Source: Nonomuraea candida (lineage in GTDB: Bacteria > Actinomycetota > Actinomycetes > Streptosporangiales > Streptosporangiaceae). From it: a stretch of DNA of 64,000 bases. Where the stretch lies: positions 1 through 64,000 of the forward strand of contig NZ_KL647033.1 of NCBI RefSeq assembly GCF_000725485.1, read 5' to 3'. The notes beneath the pieces are model-generated. The model was given only the letters and a program-made list of their open reading frames with translations, had not been told where the DNA came from and searched no databases. Positions 37,080 to 46,852 of this stretch are shown piece by piece. Position 1 is the stretch's first letter, and every line of letters begins with the position of its first letter. A program made the translations under genes and the position numbers.

Positions 37080-37130
37080 AAAGCTTTGGCTCTAAGGTGC
37101 CAATCGCCCCCCAAGCATCTAGGAGCCGTA

Positions 37131-38498
37131 ATGAGCACGATCGAGCAGTTCGGCTACCGCCAGGAGCTCCAGCGCTCCCTGGGCTTCGCCGATCTGATGA
37201 TCTATGGCCTGATCTTCATGGTGCCGATCGCACCCTTCGGGATCTTCGGCAACGTCTTCGCCACCTCGCACGGGATGGTGGCGCTGGCCTACCTCATCGG
37301 GCTGGTCGCCATGGCGTTCACGGCGCTGTCGTACGCGCAGATGGCCCGCGCCTTCCCGATGGCCGGATCGGTCTACACCTACGCCGGGCGCGGCATCGCG
37401 CCCCCGGTCGGCTTCCTGGCCGGCTGGGCGATCCTGCTGGACTACGTGCTGGTGCCCTCGCTGCTCTACCTGGTGGCCAGCGCGGCCATGAACTCGTTCC
37501 TGCCGGCGATCCCCATCTGGGGCTGGCTGGTGATCTTCGTCCTGCTCAACACCGTGGTCAACTACCTGGGCATCCAGATGACGGCCCGGATCACCCGCAT
37601 CATGCTGGTGGCCGAGCTGGCCGTGCTGGCGATCTTCCTCGTGGTCGGCGGCGTCGCGCTGGCCCAGGGCAAGGCGCAGGCCGGCGTGCTCACCCCGCTC
37701 TTCGACTCCTCCTCCTTCACCTGGAGCGTGGTGTTCGCGGCGGCGTCGGTGGCCGTGCTGTCGTTCCTCGGCTTCGACGGCATCTCCACGCTGGCCGAGG
37801 AGAACCGCGAGGACGCCCGCCGGCTCGGCCGTTCCATGGTGGCCGCGCTCGGCGTGGCGGCCGTGCTCTTCGTGGTGCAGACGTGGGTGGCGGCGCTGCT
37901 CACCCCCGACCGCGCCAAGCTGATCGCCGAGGGCGACGCCGCCGGCAGCGCGTTCTACGACACGGCCGCCTTCGCCGGCGGGCCGTGGCTGTCGGTGCTC
38001 ACCGCCGTGGCCACCGCCATCGCCTGGGGCTTCGCCAACTCGCTGGTCGCGCAGGCGGCCACCTCGCGGCTGCTGTTCGCGATGGCCCGCGACCGCCAGC
38101 TGCCCCGCTTCCTGTCGGTCGTGGACGCCAGACGCCGGGTGCCGGTCAACGCCACCCTGGCGGTCGCCGGCATCTCGCTGGTGCTCGGCGTCTACATGAG
38201 CACCAGGGAGAACGGCATCGGCGAGCTGGCCTCGCTGGTCAACTTCGGCGCCATGAGCGCCTTCCTGCTGCTGCACATCGCCGTGGTCGTGCACTACCTG
38301 GTCAAGCAGCGCAGCCGGGACTACTGGGCCCACCTGATCGCGCCCGTCATAGGCTTCGGCGTGCTGGTGGCCGTCGTCATCAACCAGAACGTCGCGGCCC
38401 AGTGGGTGGGCGGCGTCTGGCTGGCTCTCGGCCTGCTCGTCCTCGGCGCCTCGTACCTGCTGGGCCGCAGGCCCGCACTGCCAACGGAGGTCAAGTGA
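37131..38498 (+). CDS. APC superfamily amino acid/amide permease
   Basis: 455 residues, twelve helices (RSLGFADLMIYGLIFMVPIAPFGIFG at the N-terminus; FLGFDGISTLAEENREDARRLGRSMVAAL is the typical APC helix 6 region). ATG 37131 after AGGAGC. It overlaps the formamidase gene (GTGA), so the likely cargo is a short-chain amide or an amino acid that yields one. The exact substrate cannot be read from sequence. Confidence 0.87.
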   Translation: MSTIEQFGYRQELQRSLGFADLMIYGLIFMVPIAPFGIFGNVFATSHGMVALAYLIGLVAMAFTALSYAQMARAFPMAGSVYTYAGRGIAPPVGFLAGWAILLDYVLVPSLLYLVASAAMNSFLPAIPIWGWLVIFVLLNTVVNYLGIQMTARITRIMLVAELAVLAIFLVVGGVALAQGKAQAGVLTPLFDSSSFTWSVVFAAASVAVLSFLGFDGISTLAEENREDARRLGRSMVAALGVAAVLFVVQTWVAALLTPDRAKLIAEGDAAGSAFYDTAAFAGGPWLSVLTAVATAIAWGFANSLVAQAATSRLLFAMARDRQLPRFLSVVDARRRVPVNATLAVAGISLVLGVYMSTRENGIGELASLVNFGAMSAFLLLHIAVVVHYLVKQRSRDYWAHLIAPVIGFGVLVAVVINQNVAAQWVGGVWLALGLLVLGASYLLGRRPALPTEVK

Positions 38499-39499
38499 AC
38501 GTCGTCTCGTATCGTCCGGAGCCGGAGGAGCTGAGCTACACCTTCGGCGGTCGCGCGCCGGTCGCCAAGGTGCGGCCGGGCACGATCCTGGAGCTCTACA
38601 CCGAGGACTGCTTCGGCGGCCGGGTCAGGACGGTGGACGACCTGCCCTCCCGGGTGTGCGAGTTCCCCTACCTGAACCCCGTGACCGGCCCCTTCCACGT
38701 GGAGGGCGCCGAGCCGGGCGACACGCTGGCCCTGCACTTCGTCAGCATCACCCCGGCCAGGGACTGGGCGGTCTCCACCACGTTCCCGCACTTCGGCGCG
38801 CTGACCGGCACCCACACCACGGCCATGCTGCAGCCGCCGCTGGAGGAGCGCGTCTGGCGCTACGACATCGACCTGGACCGGAACGTGGCCGTCTACCACG
38901 CCCGCAACAGCGACTTCAGCGTCGAACTGCCGCTCGACCCCATGCACGGCACGGTCGGCGTGGCCCCCGGCGCGAACGAGGCCCGCATGACGATCACCCC
39001 CGACGCGCACGGCGGCAACATGGACACCCCCGAGCTGCGCGCGGGCGTCACCGTCTACCTGGGCGTCAACGTCGAGGGCGGCCTGTTCGCCGTCGGCGAC
39101 GGCCACGGCCTCCAGGGGCACGGCGAGGTGTGCGGCACGGCCGTCGAGTCGGCCATGAACACCGTGGTCGCCGTCGAGCTGATCAAGGGGGTGGCCACGC
39201 CGTGGCCGCGCCTGGAGGACGACCTGCACCTGATGTCCACGGGGTCGGCCAGGCCGCTGGAGGACGCGTACCGGATCAGCCAGCACGACCTGGTCACCTG
39301 GACCTCCGAGCTCACCGGCCTGGACACGCTCGACGCCTACCAGCTCGTCAGCCAGGCGGGCCAGGCGCCGGTCGGGAACGTGTGCGACACCAACTACACG
39401 ATGGTCGCCAAGCTGCCCAAGGCGTATCTGGGGGCGACGGGGGTCTACGAGGACGCGCACGCCCGGCTGAGGGCCCTGGGTTCGGCCTACACAAGTTAG
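38495..39499 (+). CDS. acetamidase/formamidase family amidohydrolase
   Basis: 334 residues of the FmdA/AmdA family. It hydrolyses formamide or acetamide to the acid and ammonia. Family segments LHFVSITPARDWAVSTTFPHFGALTG, DPMHGTVGVAP, GGNMDTPELRAGVTVYLGVNVEGGLFAVGDGHGLQGHGE (the acidic active-site region, here in pieces) are recognisable. It is translationally coupled to the permease. If formamide is the substrate, the formate produced would be oxidised by the dehydrogenase at 10572-15125 and the ammonia captured by glutamate dehydrogenase. Confidence 0.9.
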   Translation: MNVVSYRPEPEELSYTFGGRAPVAKVRPGTILELYTEDCFGGRVRTVDDLPSRVCEFPYLNPVTGPFHVEGAEPGDTLALHFVSITPARDWAVSTTFPHFGALTGTHTTAMLQPPLEERVWRYDIDLDRNVAVYHARNSDFSVELPLDPMHGTVGVAPGANEARMTITPDAHGGNMDTPELRAGVTVYLGVNVEGGLFAVGDGHGLQGHGEVCGTAVESAMNTVVAVELIKGVATPWPRLEDDLHLMSTGSARPLEDAYRISQHDLVTWTSELTGLDTLDAYQLVSQAGQAPVGNVCDTNYTMVAKLPKAYLGATGVYEDAHARLRALGSAYTS

Positions 39500-39556
39500 G
39501 GTAAACATTGATGTCGCAGGTCAGAGCACTGATCATCTTCGCCTTATGGTGGGAGG

Positions 39557-40381
39557 GTGCTCAGGTTGGTGCTGTCTCTGGTCCTGCTCGATCCAGCCGC
39601 CGTCACCGAGGTGTCGCAACGTAACGTCCCGATCCCCCGTGTGCTGACCCCCGACGGCGACCGCCTGGGCTACGCGCCGGTCCCGCGCCCCTACACGGGG
39701 CCGCAGCGGCTGACGGGGGTGCTGCTCGGCCGCGACCCGGTCGCCAAGACGGACGTGTTGTGCGGGGGCACGGTGATCGGCTCGCGCAGCCGCAGCCTGG
39801 TGCTGACGGCCGCGCACTGCCTCTATCGCGACGGCCGCCTCCTGGAGCACCTGGCCTTCCTGCCGGGCTACGACCGGGGGCGGCCACGGCTGGGCGTGTG
39901 GCCGGTCGTGCGCACCTGGGTGCCGGCCCGCTGGCGGACCAGGCCGTACTCGTCGGAGCTGCTGCCGTACGACGTGGGCCTGGTCGGCGTCGTGCGCAGG
40001 GGGCGCCCGCTGGAGGCCGTCACCGGCCGCGGCCTGACCACGATGAGCACCACGAGGGGCACCGAGCTGCGCGGCCTGGAGCTGCTGGGCTATCCGGCGG
40101 GCCGGGGCTACCCGGGCACGAAGCTGTACCGCTGCCTGGGCGACGCGGTCGAGGGCGTCTCCGAGGGGCCGGGGCTGATGGTCACCCGCAACTGCCACGC
40201 CGCCGCGGGCGGCAGCGGCGGCCCCGCGTTGTACGGCGGCGCGGTGGCGGGCGTGGTGTCCTCCTCCAGCCCGCTGGGCGACGCGAAGGGGTTCACGGTG
40301 CTGACCCGGCTGGGGGGAAAGCCGTTCGAGCGCATGTTCGCCAAGGCCGACCGGGCGATGCTGCTCAACCCGACCGGCTGA
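39557..40381 (+). CDS. secreted trypsin-like serine protease
   Basis: 274 residues from GTG 39557. A short hydrophobic N-terminus (LRLVLSLVLLDPAAV) suggests export; TTG 39566 or GTG 39569 are alternative starts with better spacing from GGGAGGG. The S1 triad is visible: His in LVLTAAHCLY, Asp in LLPYDVGLVGV, Ser in AAAGGSGGPALYGG. It converges and overlaps by 17 bases with the oxidoreductase gene on the other strand. Confidence 0.87.
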   Translation: MLRLVLSLVLLDPAAVTEVSQRNVPIPRVLTPDGDRLGYAPVPRPYTGPQRLTGVLLGRDPVAKTDVLCGGTVIGSRSRSLVLTAAHCLYRDGRLLEHLAFLPGYDRGRPRLGVWPVVRTWVPARWRTRPYSSELLPYDVGLVGVVRRGRPLEAVTGRGLTTMSTTRGTELRGLELLGYPAGRGYPGTKLYRCLGDAVEGVSEGPGLMVTRNCHAAAGGSGGPALYGGAVAGVVSSSSPLGDAKGFTVLTRLGGKPFERMFAKADRAMLLNPTG

Positions 40382-41297
40382 CGCCCTCCCCCTCGGCCGG
40401 GCCGGGCTCCTCCCCCGCCGTACGGACGATCTCCTCGCACAGGGCGTGGGTGGCCAGGGCGTCGGCGGCATCGAGGCGGCGGCCCTCGCGCACGGCGGCC
40501 AGGAACTCCAGGCAGACCTGCTCGATGCCGCGCTGCCGGGCCACCGTCACCCAGTCGGGCCGCCGGACGAGCGTCTCCCCGCCCTGGTAGTCGATGACGT
40601 CGCCGAGGTTGACCACGCGCCGCTTGGCGCCCGCGCCCATGGCCTGGCAGGTCTCCTCGCTGGCGCCGCTCATCCGGTTCATGACGCCGATGGCGGTGAA
40701 GCCGTCGCCCGACAGCTCCAGGACGATGTGCTCGATGAGGCCGTCGCGGACGCGTGTCCTGATCGTGGTGTCGGTGATCTCGCCGGGGGCGAGGAACCTG
40801 AGGGTGTCGGCGACGTGGATGAAGTCGTCGAAGACCGCCCTGCGCGGGTTGTCGGGCAGGTTGTGGCGGTTCTTCTCCATGATGACGAGGTGCCGGGGAT
40901 GGGCGGCCAGGCCCGCGTAGCCGGGGGCGTGCCGCCGGTTGAAGCCCACCATGAGGGATCTGTCCCTGGCCCGCGCCAGGCTCACGAGGTGTTCCGACTC
41001 GGCCAGGGTGTAGGCGATGGGCTTGTCCACGTAGACGTGGATGCCGGCGTCGAGCAGCTTCCCGACGATCTCCGGGTGGGCGTCGGTGGCCGCGTGCACG
41101 AGCGCCGCGTCGATCCCGGCCTTGATCACGTCGTCCACGCTCGTGTACCGGGCGCCGATGCGGTAGGCGTCGCCGAGCCGGTCGAGCCTGGCCTCGTTGC
41201 GGGTGCACAGGTGCAGATCGAGAGCGGGCTGGGCGGCGAGCACGGGAAGGTAGGCCTTCTCCGCGATGTCACCCAGGCCGATCATGGCTGTCTTCAT
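40365..41297 (-). CDS. Gfo/Idh/MocA family oxidoreductase
   Basis: 310 residues. The Rossmann motif is AMIGLGDIAEKAYLPVL, and the conserved lysine is in HVYVDKPIAYTLAES (EKP/DKP motif). These NAD(P)-dependent enzymes oxidise or reduce sugars, inositols or their derivatives. It is coupled to the upstream epimerase gene (ATGA). The substrate is unknown. Confidence 0.9.
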   Translation of the reverse strand: MKTAMIGLGDIAEKAYLPVLAAQPALDLHLCTRNEARLDRLGDAYRIGARYTSVDDVIKAGIDAALVHAATDAHPEIVGKLLDAGIHVYVDKPIAYTLAESEHLVSLARARDRSLMVGFNRRHAPGYAGLAAHPRHLVIMEKNRHNLPDNPRRAVFDDFIHVADTLRFLAPGEITDTTIRTRVRDGLIEHIVLELSGDGFTAIGVMNRMSGASEETCQAMGAGAKRRVVNLGDVIDYQGGETLVRRPDWVTVARQRGIEQVCLEFLAAVREGRRLDAADALATHALCEEIVRTAGEEPGPAEGEGVSRSG

Positions 41298-42205
41298 CCG
41301 TCGAGCGTAGCCTTGAGCGCCTCGTCGATCGGGGTAGGCGCGACGCCGAACGCGCGCCGGAACGCCGAGGAGTCGAGCACGAACGGCTCGGTGAACTGGT
41401 AGCGGATGTGCCGCAGCTCACCGGCCAGGGGCGAGAACAACCCCGCGAGCCTGACCAGCGGCCACGGCGTCACGGCCAGCCGGGGCGCGGGGCGGCCGAG
41501 CAGCGCGGCCAGGCGCTCGCCCACCTGGCGGAAGGTCAGCGGCTCGGGGGAGGGCACGTGCCAGGGCCGGCCCCAGGCCCGCTCGTCGCCCCCGGCCACG
41601 ATCATCGCCTCGGCCACGTCGGGCAGGTAGGACCAGGTGTGCGGCACGTCGGCGGGCCAGACCAGCGGGATCGCCTTGCCCGCCCTGAGCGGCGCGAGGA
41701 ATCGCTCGCCCAGGTAGGACTGGTCGCTGGCGCCGGGGCCGAAGAAGTCGGAGGCGCGCACCTCGGTGACCCTGATCCGGCCCGCCTGGTGGGCGGCCAG
41801 GGCGTCGGTCCACATCGTGGCGCGCACCCGGGCCTTGGGGCTGCTGGGGGCGAACGGGAGGTCCTCGGTCATCGGGCCCCGGACCGGGCCGTACGGGTAG
41901 AGGTTGCCGAGCATCACGTACACGGCGCCGCTCGACTCGGCGGCGGCCAGGAACGAGGCGGCCAGCGGCGGCCAGTCGGCCGGCCAGCGGTGATAGGGCG
42001 GGTTGACGCAGTTGTAGAGGACCTCGGCCCCGCGGGCGGCCTCGGCCAGCCGGGCGGGGTCGGAGATGTCGGCGGCCACCTTGACCGCGCCCTCGGGGCC
42101 GCCGCCCGACCGGGTCACGACGACGACCTCGTGCCCCCGGGCGACGAGCCTGGCGGCGACGTGTGACCCGACCTGGCCGGAGCCGACGACGACGTGCTTG
42201 CCCAT
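41294..42205 (-). CDS. NAD-dependent epimerase/dehydratase family protein
   Basis: 303 residues, atypical SDR: VVVGSGQVGSHVAARLVARGHEVVVV at the start, NLYPYGPVRGPMTEDLPF containing the Tyr region, and a C-terminal substrate domain. It overlaps the Gfo/Idh/MocA gene and lies three bases after the DUF2568 gene, forming a three-gene unit under the TetR operator region. The specific reaction is not inferable. Confidence 0.87.
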   Translation of the reverse strand: MGKHVVVGSGQVGSHVAARLVARGHEVVVVTRSGGGPEGAVKVAADISDPARLAEAARGAEVLYNCVNPPYHRWPADWPPLAASFLAAAESSGAVYVMLGNLYPYGPVRGPMTEDLPFAPSSPKARVRATMWTDALAAHQAGRIRVTEVRASDFFGPGASDQSYLGERFLAPLRAGKAIPLVWPADVPHTWSYLPDVAEAMIVAGGDERAWGRPWHVPSPEPLTFRQVGERLAALLGRPAPRLAVTPWPLVRLAGLFSPLAGELRHIRYQFTEPFVLDSSAFRRAFGVAPTPIDEALKATLDG

Positions 42206-42208
42206 GGA

Positions 42209-42562
42209 TCAGACCTCGTTCCAGACCATGCGGAGGACCGCGTTGACGACGAACAACGTAGAGAACACGGCGGCGGTGGTGGTCAGTCCCGAGGCGTAGA
42301 GTGCCAGGGCGCCGCCGCCGAACCAGAGGATCTCCAGCGCGGCGCGGCCCAGGCCGGTGAGCGGGAACGTGGCATTCGCGCCGCCACCCGCCCCGAACAG
42401 CGCCCAGGCGGTCACGAACAGCGCCGGGCCGCCGAGCCCGGCCAGCAACCGGACCGTCCAGCCGGAGGCCAGCGTGAATCCCCAGTAGCCGACGGAGAAC
42501 AGCACGCCCAGCTCCAGCACGAACATCAGCAGGGCGTTGGCGTTCTTGGCCAGGGTGAGCAT
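42209..42562 (-). CDS. YrdB/DUF2568 family membrane protein
   Basis: 117 residues with four hydrophobic helices (ANALLMFVLELGVLFSVGYWGF; LGRAALEILWFGGGALALYASG). It resembles the small YrdB (DUF2568) proteins. First gene of the operon repressed from 42600-42652 and divergent from the TetR gene. Function unknown. Confidence 0.8.
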   Translation of the reverse strand: MLTLAKNANALLMFVLELGVLFSVGYWGFTLASGWTVRLLAGLGGPALFVTAWALFGAGGGANATFPLTGLGRAALEILWFGGGALALYASGLTTTAAVFSTLFVVNAVLRMVWNEV

Positions 42563-42599
42563 GGCGGGCTCCTCGGGGTCGGGCGGGTCTCGCGTTCTC

Positions 42600-42652
42600 T
42601 TGCGAGAGCAATGCTCTCGCAAGAGAGCAGCGCTCGTCAAGAGCAGTGCTCT
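42600..42652. promoter_or_regulatory. palindromic operator array for the divergent TetR gene
   Basis: A perfect 11-1-11 palindrome occupies 42600-42622 with core AGAGCAATGCTCT. A second copy, AGAGCAGTGCTCT, lies at 42640-42652, and a decayed AGAGCAGCGCTCG lies between (42625-42637). A half-site ACTGCTCT follows at 42664-42671. The array lies between the DUF2568 gene and the TetR gene and is the expected binding region of that repressor. Confidence 0.75.
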
Positions 42653-42686
42653 CGTTTCCATCCACTGCTCTGATAATCTCCTGCAC

Positions 42687-43379
42687 ATGACAGCCAGCCG
42701 AACCGCAAGAGAACGCGTCAGAGCCGAGCTGACCAGAGAGATCACCGACATCGCCCGCCGGCAACTGGCCACGGAGGGGGCCGGCGGCCTGTCGCTGCGG
42801 GCCGTGGCGCGGGAGATGGGCATGGTCTCCTCGGCCGTCTACCGCTACTTCCCGAGCCGGGACGACCTGCTCACCACGCTGATCATCGACGGCTACGACG
42901 CGCTCGGCGCGGCCGTCGAGGAGGCCGACGCGGCCACCCCGCGCGACGACTACACGGGGCGGTGGCTGGCGGCCTGTCACGCGGTGCGCGACTGGGCGGT
43001 GGCGCACCCGCACGAGTACGCGCTCATCTACGGCTCCCCCGTGCCCGGCTACCAGGCCCCGCAGGACACGATCGCGGCCCGGGTGCGCGACGTGACCGTG
43101 CTGGGCCGCATCGTCTCCGACGCCTGGCAGGCCGGCGCGGTGCGCCCGCCGGACGGCGCGCCCCCCGCGGAGCTGGCGGCGGAGGCGGCCGGCTTCCGCG
43201 AGCTCATGCCCGGAGTGCCCGACGAGGTCATCTGGCGGAGCGTGACGTCGTGGACCGCGCTGTACGGGTGGGTGAGCTTCGAGGTGTTCGGCCAGTTCAA
43301 CAACTCGGTGCGGGACCGGGGCGCGGTCTTCGGGCACTCCATGCGGGTGATGGCGCGGACGATCGGACTTGTTCAGTGA
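42687..43379 (+). CDS. TetR family transcriptional regulator
   Basis: 230 residues. The N-terminal DNA-binding domain contains LSLRAVAREMGMVSSAVYRYFPSRDDLLTTLI. The C-terminal ligand domain has the TetR_C group features EYALIYGSPVPGY and SWTALYGWVSFEVFGQF. It is divergent from the DUF2568-epimerase-oxidoreductase operon across a strong palindromic array and probably represses both directions. Confidence 0.92.
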   Translation: MTASRTARERVRAELTREITDIARRQLATEGAGGLSLRAVAREMGMVSSAVYRYFPSRDDLLTTLIIDGYDALGAAVEEADAATPRDDYTGRWLAACHAVRDWAVAHPHEYALIYGSPVPGYQAPQDTIAARVRDVTVLGRIVSDAWQAGAVRPPDGAPPAELAAEAAGFRELMPGVPDEVIWRSVTSWTALYGWVSFEVFGQFNNSVRDRGAVFGHSMRVMARTIGLVQ

Positions 43380-43403
43380 GACTTACTAAGTTTTACTGCA
43401 TAC

Positions 43404-43659
43404 ATGGCGCGTAGATCACAGGAGCTCGGGCGCTTCACGGACGTGGCGCTGCTGCCTGGGCCGGCCCGCCGGGCCGCCCGGCGACGCCATGGCGGGCGGC
43501 TTCCTCGTGCCCATCCTCATGGCGCTGATCCTGCCGCTGATCGCGGCGGGCTCTCCCCCGCTGGCCCCCGCCGTGCGGGCCGCGGGCAGGTCGCTGGCGG
43601 TGGCGGCCATCCTGCTCGACGCGACCCCGGCCCGAGCGCCTGCCCGAAGAGTGGCCTGA
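43404..43659 (+). pseudogene. PadR-regulator remnant joined out of frame to a membrane-protein tail
   Basis: The frame starts MARRSQELGRFTDVALL, the characteristic opening of PadR family regulators. The usual continuation (xxSLADGPKHGYAM) is missing: after residue 17 the chain becomes Arg/Pro-rich nonsense. In the next frame the same DNA reads a hydrophobic tail from about 43489 (MAGGFLVPILMALILPLIAAGSPP in two parts) to TGA at 43657-43659. This looks like a deletion joining the first codons of a padR gene to the end of a neighbouring membrane protein gene. The 90 bases that follow hold the leuA terminator and repeat. Confidence 0.6.
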
Positions 43660-43667
43660 ACGGCGAC

Positions 43668-43704
43668 TCGGCCGCGTTCCCGTGTGCGACGGGAACGCGG
43701 CCGA
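43668..43704 (-). terminator. leuA terminator hairpin
   Basis: A perfect 16-bp stem (43668-43683 with 43689-43704) with a five-base loop, containing CGCGTTCCCG. It is the strongest hairpin in the window and lies 46 bases beyond the leuA stop. Confidence 0.85.
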
Positions 43705-43718
43705 GGCCGTCGTGGTGG

Positions 43719-45483
<1,765 letters not shown>

Positions 45484-45511
45484 TCAGAAGAAGCGGCCGA
45501 CGCGCAGGACT

Positions 45512-45531
45512 GGCTCCGCGGCGAGGGAGCC
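45512..45531 (-). promoter_or_regulatory. attenuator-type hairpin between the leader peptide and leuA
   Basis: GGCTCC (45512-45517) pairs with GGAGCC (45526-45531) immediately after the leader stop. The flanking CGGCC (45531-45535) can instead pair with GGCCG at 45494-45498, giving mutually exclusive structures of the kind used in ribosome-mediated attenuation. Confidence 0.4.
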
Positions 45532-45535
45532 GGCC

Positions 45536-45580
45536 TTAGAGGCCCCCGCCGCGGCAGCTAAGAAGGAGCCCGCACAGCAT
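45536..45580 (-). CDS. leuL: leucine-rich leader peptide of leuA
   Basis: A 14-residue frame, MLCGLLLSCRGGGL, ends 79 bases before leuA. Five of 14 residues are leucine, and three are consecutive and read CTC CTT CTT. CTT is a rare leucine codon in GC-rich actinomycetes, so scarcity of charged tRNA would stall the ribosome here. A GTG start at 45589 would add VHD. Similar leuA leaders are known in Streptomyces. Confidence 0.6.
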   Translation of the reverse strand: MLCGLLLSCRGGGL

Positions 45581-45708
45581 GTCATGCACGCTACCAGACG
45601 TCTCGCCATGCGCCGCCCCGGATCTCAGATCCTGAGAAGGCGTCGTCGGGGAGCGGAACCTGCCGCACCGGCGAGATCCATCAGGGACCGGTCGAGCCCG
45701 GCCGGAGA

Positions 45709-46455
45709 TCAGTCGGGGACGAGGACGCTGAGGCAGGTCACGCATCCTTCCAGCCGCTCGTACTCCGAAATATCCACCCGCGTCACCAGATAGCCGCGCT
45801 TTTCGAGCATCGCGGCGGTCTTCGGGGCCGACGCGGCCAGCAGGAGCCGGTCGCCGCCCAGCGGCACCACGTGCGCGCCCGGCTCCTCCTCCGGCACCAG
45901 CATCCCCGGCAGGTCCGCACGGGCGGGGTCGCCGATGAAGGTCCCGTCGGGCAGCGCGGTCACCGCCGACTTCAGGTGCAGCACGCCGCCCAGCCCCACG
46001 GGCACCACCTCGCGCTCGGGCAGCAGGGCCGTGAGCTGCGTGATCCCGTCGTCGTTGGTGCGCGCGGACCTGCCGACGTACACGGTGGGGCCGACCTGCA
46101 GCACGTCGCCCCCGTCGAGCGTGCCCGGCGGCGCGATCCTGACCGAGTTCAGGCCCAGCTCGCGCACGACCCGCGCCACCGACTCCACCTCCGGCCGCCG
46201 CTCCGGCGCGCCCGGCCTGGTCAGCACGGCCAGCCGCCCCGACACCACCACGGTGTCCTCCACGAAGGGCGCGTCGGGCAGGTCGTCGGCGCGCGGCACG
46301 TACACCGGGCGCCAGCCGGCCGCGGCGAGCGCCGCCACGTAGGCGTCGTGCTGGACGGCCGCCCGCTCGTGGTCCACGGGCCGCCGCTCGATGTGCGTCA
46401 CGATGCCCTCGGCGATCCGCGGACCGGGCTTCCTTACCAGCGCGATACCAGGCAT
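45709..46455 (-). CDS. ddaH: dimethylargininase (second DDAH)
   Basis: 248 residues. The active-site features are DAPFVEDTVVV (acidic substrate ligand), HLKSAVTALPDGTFI with the catalytic His, and the nucleophile Cys in LEGCVTCLSVLV. It hydrolyses asymmetric dimethylarginine to citrulline and dimethylamine. It matches the classical DDAH lineage better than the gene at 29714, so the two probably differ in substrate. Monocistronic, upstream of the leu leader. Confidence 0.9.
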   Translation of the reverse strand: MPGIALVRKPGPRIAEGIVTHIERRPVDHERAAVQHDAYVAALAAAGWRPVYVPRADDLPDAPFVEDTVVVSGRLAVLTRPGAPERRPEVESVARVVRELGLNSVRIAPPGTLDGGDVLQVGPTVYVGRSARTNDDGITQLTALLPEREVVPVGLGGVLHLKSAVTALPDGTFIGDPARADLPGMLVPEEEPGAHVVPLGGDRLLLAASAPKTAAMLEKRGYLVTRVDISEYERLEGCVTCLSVLVPD

Positions 46456-46493
46456 AGGGCGTGTTCTATCACGCAGTGGTTAGAGTCTTGGGC

Positions 46494-46739
46494 ATGCGGG
46501 ACGACGAGATTCTGACCAGGATCAGTGCTCTGGTCACCGAGGAGCACGATCTGCGCAACCGGCTCTACGCCGGCGAGGTGACCTCCGACGAGGAGCACGC
46601 GCGCATCAAGGAGCTGGAGACGGCCCTCGACCAGTGCTGGGACCTGCTCAGGCAGCGCCGGGCCCGGCGCAACGCGGGCGAGGACCCCGACGGCGCGGCC
46701 GCCCGCCCGGCGGGCGAGGTGGAGAACTACCGGCAGTAG
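46494..46739 (+). CDS. DUF2630 family small protein
   Basis: 81 residues, highly charged and helical: MRDDEILTRISALVTEEHDLR, then LETALDQCWDLLRQRRARR, ending GEVENYRQ. This matches the short actinobacterial DUF2630 family of unknown function. Divergent from the DDAH gene by 38 bases. The 113-bp gap that follows has a duplicated GGGAGCTGCCGGCAGG (46762-46777 and 46790-46805). Confidence 0.85.
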   Translation: MRDDEILTRISALVTEEHDLRNRLYAGEVTSDEEHARIKELETALDQCWDLLRQRRARRNAGEDPDGAAARPAGEVENYRQ

Positions 46740-46852
46740 GAAGACGGGAAGGCCAGAGGCGGGGAGCTGCCGGCAGGAGGACCTGAGCCGGGAGCTGCCG
46801 GCAGGCGGAAAATCGTTCGCCCAGGCCGGGGGGCATGCGCTTGTCTGGGGAC

